A stretch of DNA of 6,147 bases from an uncultured Spartobacteria bacterium (GTDB taxonomy: Bacteria; Verrucomicrobiota; Verrucomicrobiia; Chthoniobacterales; Terrimicrobiaceae): NCBI GenBank assembly GCA_903915315.1, contig CAIWSO010000384.1, positions 1 to 6,147 of the forward strand. Reading direction: 5' to 3'. The notes beneath the pieces are model-generated. The model saw only the letters and a list, made by a program, of their open reading frames with translations, did not search any database and was not told the DNA's origin. This document shows, piece by piece, positions 1 to 6,147 of this stretch. Positions within the stretch are counted from its first letter, which is position 1, and each line of letters begins with the position of its first letter. Both the position numbers and the translations under genes were made by a program.

Positions 1-1334
1 AGAATCAGCACCGGCATTTCTCCCACATGATCGCTGTCCATCCGGGTCGCCAGATTTCGCCCTCGACCACGCCGGAACTCGCCGAAGCCGCCAAAGTCTC
101 GATGAACGCCCGTGGCGACGAGTCCACTGGTTGGAGCCGCGCTTGGAAAATCTGCGTCTGGGCCCGGCTGCAGGACGGCAACCGCGCCTACAAAATCCTG
201 AACGGAATGGTCAAATCCTCGTTCCTGCCGAACCTCCTCGCCACGCACCCGCCCTTCCAGATCGACGGCAACTTCGGCTACGCGGCCGGCGTTTGCGAGA
301 TGCTCCTGCAGTCGCACACGGGCGAAATCCAACTCCTCCCCGCTCTGCCCGAAGCCTGGCAAAACGGCAAAGCCAGCGGCCTCATGGCACGGGGAAATTT
401 CACCGTCGATATCGAGTGGAAGGACGGCAAGGTCCTGAACTACCGCATCGCCTCACCCGAACCGCACGAAGTGAAAGTCCGCGCGAACGGCGAAGTGAAG
501 ACGGTGATGCCTGTCCATGAAAATGGCGCAGCCGCCACGCAACCGGAGGGGCCTGTGACGCGGCTGTATGTCTTCGGCGATAGTTACTCCGACAACGGGG
601 CGGGTTATGTCGATGGCAACGGGCCCACCGCCGTCGTTTACCTCTCGCGGAAGCTGGGCTTCGAATTGATTCCGGCCACGGAGCCGGGCGACGCGGCGCG
701 GAGTCTCAACTTCGCGGTGAGCGGTGCGCAGACAGGAAGCGGCCCAGGCAGGAAAATCAAGGACGCACTGCTGGGTCTCGGAATGATGGACCAAGTGGAG
801 GACTTCGTGGCGCGCGTGCAGTCGGGGAGCGTGGCGTTTGATCCGAAGACCACTCTGTTCTTCCTCGCGGGGGGATTGAACGACAGCAAGCTTCCGGGAG
901 CCGAGACCGTGGCCAATTTAGAAAACCAGATTCGGAAACTTTACGCCGTCGGGGCCCGGCGCTTCCGCGTGGCGTTGATGCCGGAGGCCATTCCCGAAAC
1001 CAAAGCTCTCGGCGTGCGCCTGAACCCCGAGTTGCGGCGGATCTCGGAGGAAATGCGCTCGCAACTGCCGGACGCCCGGATTGCTTTGAGCAACTGGGGC
1101 GCGTTTTTCGATGAAATCATGAAGAACCCCGCCCGATACGGCATCCAGAACACCAAGGACAAATGCGCCGGCAGGGCTCTCTTCAACCAGGACGCCACGC
1201 CCTGCGCCGATCCCTCTACCTATTTCTACTACCACGAAGGTCACCCCTCGACGGCGGTTCACAAGGTGGTTGGGGATAAGCTGTATGAAGAGTTGGCCGA
1301 GGGCGGTAGCGGTTCACTAAAAATCACCCCATGA
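1..1334 (+). CDS. GH95 alpha-L-fucosidase/galactosidase C-terminal part fused to SGNH/GDSL esterase (5' end missing)
   Basis: The gene enters from the left: the frame is already open at position 3 and reads NQHRHFSHM, a GH95 motif, before the first ATG at 27, so that ATG is internal. The GH95 part (to about 500) shows HPGRQISP, RGDESTGWSRAWK, HPPFQIDGNFG (246-278) and LLPALPEAW. The Asp at 264-266 probably corresponds to the catalytic Asp that activates the Asn base in this inverting family. The rest of the (alpha/alpha)6 barrel, including the general acid, lies outside the window. After a linker, a second domain (555-1310) carries SGNH blocks: FGDSYSDNG with Ser at 582-584, block II Gly at 723-725, LAGGLND with Asn at 879-881, and HPSTAVH with His at 1242-1244. 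Two Cys near the end could form a disulfide. Expected roles are removal of terminal alpha-L-fucose or L-galactose and of acyl groups, outside the cytoplasm. Family calls are firm; substrate is inferred. Confidence 0.88.
   Translation, partial: NQHRHFSHMIAVHPGRQISPSTTPELAEAAKVSMNARGDESTGWSRAWKICVWARLQDGNRAYKILNGMVKSSFLPNLLATHPPFQIDGNFGYAAGVCEMLLQSHTGEIQLLPALPEAWQNGKASGLMARGNFTVDIEWKDGKVLNYRIASPEPHEVKVRANGEVKTVMPVHENGAAATQPEGPVTRLYVFGDSYSDNGAGYVDGNGPTAVVYLSRKLGFELIPATEPGDAARSLNFAVSGAQTGSGPGRKIKDALLGLGMMDQVEDFVARVQSGSVAFDPKTTLFFLAGGLNDSKLPGAETVANLENQIRKLYAVGARRFRVALMPEAIPETKALGVRLNPELRRISEEMRSQLPDARIALSNWGAFFDEIMKNPARYGIQNTKDKCAGRALFNQDATPCADPSTYFYYHEGHPSTAVHKVVGDKLYEELAEGGSGSLKITP
545..557 (+). 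promoter_or_regulatory. Candidate internal ribosome binding site and GTG start at the GH95/GDSL boundary
   Basis: GGAGG at 545-549 lies 5 nt before an in-frame GTG at 555, and the codons that follow read VTRLYVFGDS, exactly the first beta strand of the GDSL domain. The other three junctions in this window lack a good Shine-Dalgarno sequence, so this site stands out. It may be the remnant of the start of a once separate gene, or it may still give a free esterase domain. Such a product would have no signal peptide and would stay in the cytoplasm. It may also be chance, since the bases simply encode P-E-G-P in the linker. Confidence 0.35.
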
Positions 1335-4228
1335 AAAAATTAATACTCGCACTGACACTATCTGCGTCACTCCACGCCGGGGAAAATCTGGAGCATCAAT
1401 TCCAAAACCCGCCGGATTCCGCGAGGCCGCACACTTGGTGGCATTGGATCAATGGGAATGTTTCCAAGGAGGGGATCACGGCTGATCTGGAGGCGATGAA
1501 GCAGATCGGCTTGGCGGGCGCTCAGATTTTCTCGGTGGATGCCAGTCCTGTGCGTGGTCCCGTTGTTTTCAGAAGCCAGGAGTGGAGAGATCTCGTGAAG
1601 TATTCCCTGAGCGAGGCGGAGCGTTTGGATTTGAAGATCACGATGCACAGTTGCGACGGATGGAGCCAGTCGGGGGGGGCTTGGATCCAGTCTGCCCAGT
1701 CGATGCAGAAGGTGGTTTGGAGCGAGAGCCAAGTGGAGGGTGGAAAGAGGATTCCCCTGTCCCTGCCGCAGCCGGAGACGAATGAAGGGTTTTATCAAGA
1801 CATCGCCCTGATCGCCTTCAAAGCGGCCGTTGGCGACCCTCGTGTGGACAATCCCGTGGCCCGTGCGGGCATGGAGGTGAAGATGAACCTGCCGTTTTCC
1901 AACCCGGCCAAGGCGCTTGCGGGCGCCAACACGAAAGACATCATCGACCTCACCGGCAAGACGGAATGGGACGCTCCCGCAGGCCAGTGGACGCTGCTCC
2001 GGACCGGCCACACCAGCACCGGGATGAACACCAAGCGGTCCACCACCAAGGGCCTCGAGTGCGACAAAATGAGCGCGGAGGCGGTGAACTTCCACATCGA
2101 CCAGATGTTCAAACCGGTCTGGGAGGATTCGCCTGAGAAGGCCGGCAGCACTTTCAAATACCTGCTGCTCGATAGCTGGGAGGCGAAGTGTGCGAATTGG
2201 ACGCCGCGCATGCCCGAGGAATTCCGGAAACGCCGTGGCTACGACCTCCGGCCCTGGCTCCCGGCGCTGACGGGTCGCATCGTGGGGAACCAGGAAGAGA
2301 CCGAGCGTTTCCTCTGGGATTACCGGCTCACGATCGGCGAATTGGTCGCGGAGAACCACTACGGCGTGACCCAAAAGCGGGCCCGTGAAAAAGGCATGGG
2401 GCTGATGTCCGAGGCGGTGGGAATCTTCATGCCGACGGTCGCCGAGCAGCTCCTTTGCAAAAAATACACCGATGTGCCGATGGGTGAGTTTTGGAGCGGC
2501 GGCCAGAATGACCTCAAGGAGGCCGCTTCGGCCGCGCACATTTACGGCCAAAATATCACCGCAGCGGAATCGTTCACTTCGGGTCCCGACATCTTGTGGC
2601 GAACCGATCCCTACCTGATCAAGGCGCAGGGGGACTGGGCATTTTGCATGGGCATCAACCTCCTCGTTTTCCATCGCTACGCCCACCAGCCTTGGCTCGA
2701 TCGGAAGCCGGGAATGGTCATGGGCCATTGGGGAATGAACTTCGAGCGCACGAACACTTGGTGGAACCAGGGCTCGGCGTGGATCGACTACATCACGCGG
2801 TGCCAATCGCTGCTCCAACAGGGCCGCTTCCAAGCCGACCTCTGCTACTTTTACGGCGAAGGGGCGCCGCTCGGCTTGGTCTACGAGCAAATCTCCCCGG
2901 CGGTTCCGAAGGGATTCGATTACGATGTCTGCAATGCCGACATCCTGCTCAATCTCATGCAGGTGAAGGACGGCCGGATCACCACCCCGAGTGGCATGAG
3001 CTACCGCGTGCTGGTGCTGCCGCCCGGCGACCGGATGACTCTCCCAGTCCTGCAAAAGATCGCCAAACTCGTCCGCGACGGGGCCGTTGTTTATGGGCCG
3101 AAGCCACTGCGCTCCCCGAGCCTGTCCAGCTATCCCGAAGTCGATCAGGAAATCGCAAAGCTCGCTGGCGAGGTGTGGGGAAACTGCGACGGCAAAACCG
3201 TGACCCAACATGCCTATGGCGCGGGCAAGGTCGTTTGGGGTGAGCCTCTCGAAAAAGTGCTCGGCGTTCCGCCGGATTTCACCGCGTCCCAGGGCAACCT
3301 GCTTTTCACCCACCGCAAGGATGGCGAGACCGATATCTACTTCGTCTCGAACCAAGGCAAGCAGGCGGTCACGGCCGAGTGTTCCTTCCGCGTCACCGGG
3401 AAAGTGCCCGAGTTCTGGCATCCCGACACCGGCCGCCGCGAGCGCGTTGCCCTCTACTCGGAGAAGGATGGAGTCACCAAACTTCCGGTCGCCTTGGATC
3501 CCAGCGGCTCGGTTTTCGTGGTCTTCAAAAAAGAGCCGACGCCCGTCCCGCCCTTGGTCTCGTTCGAGGTCAACGGCCGCAATCCCTTTGCCGAAGCAGG
3601 CAAGGTCGGGATTCCCGAATTTTCCAAAAACGGAATCACCTTCACGAGCACCGAGCCGGGAACCTACGAAGCCACCACGGCCAGCGGAGCGACGGTGAAG
3701 GGCGAAATCCCCGCGCCGCCCGCGCCAGTCGTGATCGAGGGTCCATGGGAGGTCGAATTCCCGCCCCTCGCGCCCAGTGACAAAGAGCCATTGAAAACCA
3801 CCTTCGAAAAACTCGCCTCCTGGAGCGATTCCACCGTCGAGCGGATCCAGCATTTCTCCGGCACGGCCACCTACCGCAAAACCTTTCAAGTTTCCGGTCT
3901 CCGGTCTCCGGCTTCGCGGATCTTCCTCGATCTCGGAAATGTGAAGAACCTCGCCGAGGCCACCCTCAACGGAAAACCCCTCGGCATCCTCTGGAAGGAA
4001 CCCTTCCGCGTGGATGTCACCGACGCCCTCGTCGAAGGCAAAAACGAACTCGTCATCCAGGTCACCAATCTCTGGGTCAACCGCCTCATCGGCGACGAAA
4101 AGCTCCCCGAGAAAGACCGCGCCACTTGGACCAGCGGCCATCCTCTCAAGGCAACAGACCCCTTGCTCCCCTCCGGCCTCCTCGGTCCGGTCAGTCTGCG
4201 CCCAGTAACAACCATTCAAATCAAGTGA
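1331..4228 (+). CDS. Secreted GH106 family alpha-L-rhamnosidase
   Basis: This 965-residue protein is of normal length for GH106. The start at 1331 gives a Sec signal peptide (MKKLILALTLSASLHA, cleavage probably after residue 16). The ATG overlaps the previous stop as ATGA, which suggests translational coupling; no clear Shine-Dalgarno sequence is seen. Catalytic-domain signatures include TWWHWINGNV (about residues 35-44), CDGWSQSGGAWI (108-119), LLDSWEAKCANWTP with Glu284, AESFTSGPD with Glu413, and FHRYAHQPW (His448, His452). Glu284 and Glu413 are the candidate catalytic or metal-binding acids. A flavodoxin/amidotransferase-like segment follows (about 505-640). A C-terminal beta-sandwich (about 804-957) contains GPWEVEFPP, FSGTATYRKTF, LNGKPLGILWKEPF and SGLLGPVSLRP. 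The family releases terminal alpha-L-rhamnose from pectic and related glycans. A periplasmic or extracellular location is expected. The exact linkage is unknown. Confidence 0.92.
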   Translation: MKKLILALTLSASLHAGENLEHQFQNPPDSARPHTWWHWINGNVSKEGITADLEAMKQIGLAGAQIFSVDASPVRGPVVFRSQEWRDLVKYSLSEAERLDLKITMHSCDGWSQSGGAWIQSAQSMQKVVWSESQVEGGKRIPLSLPQPETNEGFYQDIALIAFKAAVGDPRVDNPVARAGMEVKMNLPFSNPAKALAGANTKDIIDLTGKTEWDAPAGQWTLLRTGHTSTGMNTKRSTTKGLECDKMSAEAVNFHIDQMFKPVWEDSPEKAGSTFKYLLLDSWEAKCANWTPRMPEEFRKRRGYDLRPWLPALTGRIVGNQEETERFLWDYRLTIGELVAENHYGVTQKRAREKGMGLMSEAVGIFMPTVAEQLLCKKYTDVPMGEFWSGGQNDLKEAASAAHIYGQNITAAESFTSGPDILWRTDPYLIKAQGDWAFCMGINLLVFHRYAHQPWLDRKPGMVMGHWGMNFERTNTWWNQGSAWIDYITRCQSLLQQGRFQADLCYFYGEGAPLGLVYEQISPAVPKGFDYDVCNADILLNLMQVKDGRITTPSGMSYRVLVLPPGDRMTLPVLQKIAKLVRDGAVVYGPKPLRSPSLSSYPEVDQEIAKLAGEVWGNCDGKTVTQHAYGAGKVVWGEPLEKVLGVPPDFTASQGNLLFTHRKDGETDIYFVSNQGKQAVTAECSFRVTGKVPEFWHPDTGRRERVALYSEKDGVTKLPVALDPSGSVFVVFKKEPTPVPPLVSFEVNGRNPFAEAGKVGIPEFSKNGITFTSTEPGTYEATTASGATVKGEIPAPPAPVVIEGPWEVEFPPLAPSDKEPLKTTFEKLASWSDSTVERIQHFSGTATYRKTFQVSGLRSPASRIFLDLGNVKNLAEATLNGKPLGILWKEPFRVDVTDALVEGKNELVIQVTNLWVNRLIGDEKLPEKDRATWTSGHPLKATDPLLPSGLLGPVSLRPVTTIQIK
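1672..1679 (+). repeat. Run of eight G inside the GH106 gene
   Basis: Eight consecutive G bases encode the Ser-Gly-Gly-Ala part of the conserved QSGGAWI motif. The frame is intact here. A run of this length in a coding region is prone to polymerase slippage and to sequencing error. Confidence 0.9.
3894..3914 (+). repeat. Three tandem heptamers (CCGGTCT-like) inside the GH106 gene
   Basis: CCGGTCT occurs at 3894-3900 and 3901-3907, followed by the variant CCGGCTT at 3908-3914. The 21 bases keep the reading frame and encode part of VSGLRSPASR, a loop between the YRKTFQ strand and the IFLDLGNV strand of the C-terminal beta-sandwich. The loop appears to tolerate expansion in units of 21 bases. 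Confidence 0.8.
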
Positions 4229-4235
4229 TCTTTGC

Positions 4236-5267
4236 ATGAAAAAATCCACACTACTCCTCGCTCTCGCGATCACACTCTGCGGCTCGGCCTTGCTCCACGC
4301 GGAAACGCCGGCAAATGCTCCTGCCGAATTTCCCCTGACCCTCGCCGACATCCGCGTCCGCGACCCGTTCATCTTGCCGGAGGGCGGGATGTATTACCTC
4401 TACGCGCAGGGCGGCAACCGCGCGCACAATGACAACGGCGACTTCGGCGTCGAGGTCTACAAAAGCCGCGATCTCGTTCATTGGTCGCAACCGAAGCAGG
4501 TGTTCGTGCGGCCGAAGGAGGGTTTCTGGGGCAACCCGCCGATCTGGGCGCCCGAGGTGCACAAGCTCGACGGGGCCTATTACATGTTTGCGACCTTCGC
4601 CGGACGCGCCGGGGGGCGCGGCTCTCAAATCCTCCGCGCCGAGAGCCCAGAGGGGCCGTTTGTGGTGGTTGGCGACGAGGCCAACACGCCGGCGGAGCAG
4701 ACTGCCCTCGATGCCACGCCGTTCATCGATCCCGATGGCACGCATTGGATGGTCTACGCGCACGTGTGGGCCCAAATCAAAGACGGCACCTACCTTGCCG
4801 TAAAAATGAAAAACGACTGGAGCGCCCGCATCGGAGATCCGGTCTTGTTGTTCGCCGCCTCGCAAGGGCCGTGGGTCCGCCCACATCCTCGCGCCGACAC
4901 CTTTGTCACCGACGGTCCGTTTTTCCACCGGATGAAAAACGGCAAGCTGGTCATGATCTGGTCGAGTTTCGTGAAAGGCCACGGCTACGGCATGGGCCAG
5001 GCGATTTCCGAGAGCGGCACCATCGCCGGACCTTGGCGGCATGCGGAGAAGCCGTTCTTCGGCGGTGATGGCGAAGACGGCGGCCACGCCATGGTCTTCC
5101 GCGATTTCTCGGGTGAGCTTTTGATGGCCCTGCACCAACCGAACGGCGGCAACCGCGAGCGGGCCAAAATCTTCCGCCTTAAAGAAGATGGCGACCTGCT
5201 CGTTGTGGATGGGCCTTGGACGCCACCTCTAACTTTGACGAAACCACCAACTGCGATTAACCGTTAA
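4236..5267 (+). CDS. Secreted GH43-like five-bladed beta-propeller glycosidase
   Basis: This 343-residue protein is close to a single GH43 catalytic domain with no added binding module. It has a Sec signal peptide (MKKSTLLLALAITLCGSALLHA, cleavage probably after residue 22), which supports this start, 7 nt after the GH106 stop. Asp43 in VRDPFIL matches the catalytic base, and Asp159 in ALDATPFIDPDG matches the pKa-modulating Asp. The site where most GH43 enzymes carry the acid Glu (EGP) reads VTDGPFF, with Asp226. WAPEVHKLDGAYYMFAT and SGTIAGPW are further propeller signatures. GH43 members are mostly arabinofuranosidases, xylosidases or galactosidases; with the GH95 and GH106 neighbours, a side-chain-trimming role is likely but the sugar is unknown. 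The last 15 or so residues (TPPLTLTKPPTAINR) form a low-complexity tail. Confidence 0.85.
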   Translation: MKKSTLLLALAITLCGSALLHAETPANAPAEFPLTLADIRVRDPFILPEGGMYYLYAQGGNRAHNDNGDFGVEVYKSRDLVHWSQPKQVFVRPKEGFWGNPPIWAPEVHKLDGAYYMFATFAGRAGGRGSQILRAESPEGPFVVVGDEANTPAEQTALDATPFIDPDGTHWMVYAHVWAQIKDGTYLAVKMKNDWSARIGDPVLLFAASQGPWVRPHPRADTFVTDGPFFHRMKNGKLVMIWSSFVKGHGYGMGQAISESGTIAGPWRHAEKPFFGGDGEDGGHAMVFRDFSGELLMALHQPNGGNRERAKIFRLKEDGDLLVVDGPWTPPLTLTKPPTAINR

Positions 5268-5282
5268 AATCAGTATAAAGCT

Positions 5283-6147
5283 ATGAGAAATCCCGTCGAA
5301 AACCACCTCCTGAACATCACTCGGCGTCAGTTTTTCGGAAAAATGGCGCAGGGTATCGGCACCATGGCGCTCGGCTCCATGCTCGGAAACAACCTCTTCG
5401 CGGCCGCTCCGGCGAGCCCTTTTGAACGCGGATTCCTCGGTTCTCCGCACTTTGCGCCGAAGGCCAAGCGGATCATCTACCTCTTCCAGCACGGTGGCCC
5501 GTCGCAGATGGATCTCTTCGACTACAAGCCACAACTCAACGACCAGTTCGACAAAGACCTCCCGAAATCCGTGCGCGGCGACCAGCGCATTACCGGCATG
5601 ACCTCGGGCCAGTCCCGACTGCCCGTCGCGCCCTCGGTTTTCAAATTTAAAAAATACGACAATAACCAGGACGGGCTCTGGGTTTCCGAGCTCTACCCTC
5701 ACACCGCGAGCTGCGCGAAGGACCTCTGCGTGGTTCACTCGGTCTTCACCGAGCAGATCAACCACGAACCCGGCGTGTCGTTTCTCCAAACCGGCCACCA
5801 GTTGGCGGGCCGTCCGTCGTTTGGCGCTTGGATCAGCTACGGCCTCGGCAGCATGAATGAAAACCTCCCTTCGTTCGTCGTGATGATCAGCCAAGGTCGG
5901 GGCACGGCGCAGTTTGTCTCCTCGCGTCTGTGGGGTTCTGGGTTCCTGCCCAGCGAGCATCAGGGCATCAACTTCCGTGGTGGCCCGAACCGGTCCTTTT
6001 TCTGCAGGACCCCAGCGGCATCGAGCGCGCCGATCGCCGTCGCATGCTCGACCAAATCGCCCTGCAAAACCAGGAGGAGGCCAGCCAAAGCCTCGACCCC
6101 GAGGTCCTCGCCCGCATTTCCCAATACGAGATGGCCTACCGCATGCA
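5283..6147 (+). CDS. DUF1501 family protein, N-terminal part, with an apparent one-base frameshift
   Basis: The start at 5283, 15 nt after the GH43 stop, gives a Tat-like leader: TRRQFFGKM with the twin arginines at residues 14-15, then a hydrophobic stretch ending near AAAPAS. The body shows FQHGGPSQMDLFDYKP, VVHSVFTEQINHEPG and LQTGHQLAGRPSFGAW, typical of DUF1501, a family in the alkaline phosphatase/sulfatase-like fold class that is very common in Planctomycetota and Verrucomicrobiota. The starting frame is good to about 5990 (236 codons). Family-like sequence then resumes in another frame (PVLFLQDPSGIERADRRRMLDQ) to the window end, about 52 more codons. Neither frame has a stop before the end. 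DUF1501 proteins are usually about 450-500 residues, so some 40 percent is missing on the right. Function is not established; genes of this family often sit beside DUF1549/DUF1553 cytochrome-like genes, which are not seen here. Confidence 0.85.
   Translation, partial: MRNPVENHLLNITRRQFFGKMAQGIGTMALGSMLGNNLFAAAPASPFERGFLGSPHFAPKAKRIIYLFQHGGPSQMDLFDYKPQLNDQFDKDLPKSVRGDQRITGMTSGQSRLPVAPSVFKFKKYDNNQDGLWVSELYPHTASCAKDLCVVHSVFTEQINHEPGVSFLQTGHQLAGRPSFGAWISYGLGSMNENLPSFVVMISQGRGTAQFVSSRLWGSGFLPSEHQGINFRGGPNRSFFCRTPAASSAPIAVACSTKSPCKTRRRPAKASTPRSSPAFPNTRWPTAC
5988..5995 (+). other. Apparent single-base deletion (frameshift) in the DUF1501 gene
   Basis: Up to AAC (5988-5990) the gene reads NFRGGPN. 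The starting frame then becomes RSFFCRTPAASSAP, a Ser/Ala/Pro/Arg-rich string unlike DUF1501. If one C is restored after position 5990 (AAC CCG GTC CTT), the reading becomes GGPNPVLFLQDPSGI and continues cleanly to the end. No slippery heptamer of the programmed -1 type is present, so a mutation or a sequencing/assembly error is more likely than recoding. Confidence 0.85.

Noticed and set aside
27..29. The ATG at 27 as the start of the first gene
   Set aside because: The same frame is open to the window edge and encodes the GH95 motif HRHFSHM across this ATG, so the real start lies upstream of the window.
1367..4372. A 1001-codon open frame on the minus strand opposite the GH106 gene
   Set aside because: Its translation is rich in Arg, Gly, Asp and His with no recognisable domain, and it mirrors the GC-rich third positions of a clear GH106 gene. 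It is a shadow of codon bias.
4251..5138. A 295-codon open frame on the minus strand opposite the GH43 gene
   Set aside because: It lies opposite a gene with clear GH43 motifs and a signal peptide; the antisense translation is Arg/His/Val-rich with no domain.
5268..5282. TATAAA at 5274-5279 as a -10 promoter element for the DUF1501 gene
   Set aside because: No matching -35 element is visible upstream and the element would lie only a few bases before the ATG; the short AT-rich gap fits an operon spacer equally well.
5229..5960. A 243-codon open frame on the minus strand opposite the DUF1501 gene
   Set aside because: The sense strand carries conserved DUF1501 motifs throughout; the antisense product shows no family features and overlaps the end of the GH43 gene.
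5980..6000. Programmed -1 ribosomal frameshift in the DUF1501 gene
   Set aside because: There is no X XXY YYZ slippery heptamer at the junction and I saw no obvious stimulatory hairpin; a lost base or sequencing error explains it more simply.

Overview
The window is a GC-rich bacterial stretch that is coding almost from end to end, all on the + strand. It holds four genes separated by a 4-nt overlap, 7 nt and 15 nt, which is the layout of an operon. The first and last genes run off the window. The DUF1501 gene at the right end has a Tat-type leader and a family signature typical of Verrucomicrobiota and Planctomycetota. Together with the dense set of secreted glycosidases, this suggests a polysaccharide-degrading member of that superphylum, more likely Verrucomicrobiota. 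That placement is inference; there is no rRNA or other marker here.

Layout. Positions 1-1334 hold the 3' part of a gene that joins the C-terminal end of a GH95 alpha-L-fucosidase/galactosidase to a complete SGNH/GDSL esterase domain. Positions 1331-4228 hold a full-length secreted GH106 alpha-L-rhamnosidase. Positions 4236-5267 hold a secreted GH43 five-bladed-propeller glycosidase. Positions 5283 to the end hold the N-terminal part of a DUF1501 protein, which reads correctly only if a one-base frameshift near 5990 is corrected. There is no gene-free stretch above 300 bases, no RNA gene, no CRISPR array and no mobile element. I saw no convincing promoter or terminator.

How the genes may work together. 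An exo-acting deoxyhexosidase (GH95), an esterase, a rhamnosidase (GH106) and a GH43 enzyme would suit side-chain removal from an acylated, fucose- and rhamnose-containing glycan. Candidates are rhamnogalacturonan-type pectin or an algal or exopolysaccharide. The substrate cannot be decided from sequence alone. The points most worth a second look are the GH95-GDSL fusion with a strong Shine-Dalgarno-like site and GTG at the domain boundary, altered catalytic positions in the GDSL and GH43 domains, and the DUF1501 frameshift.
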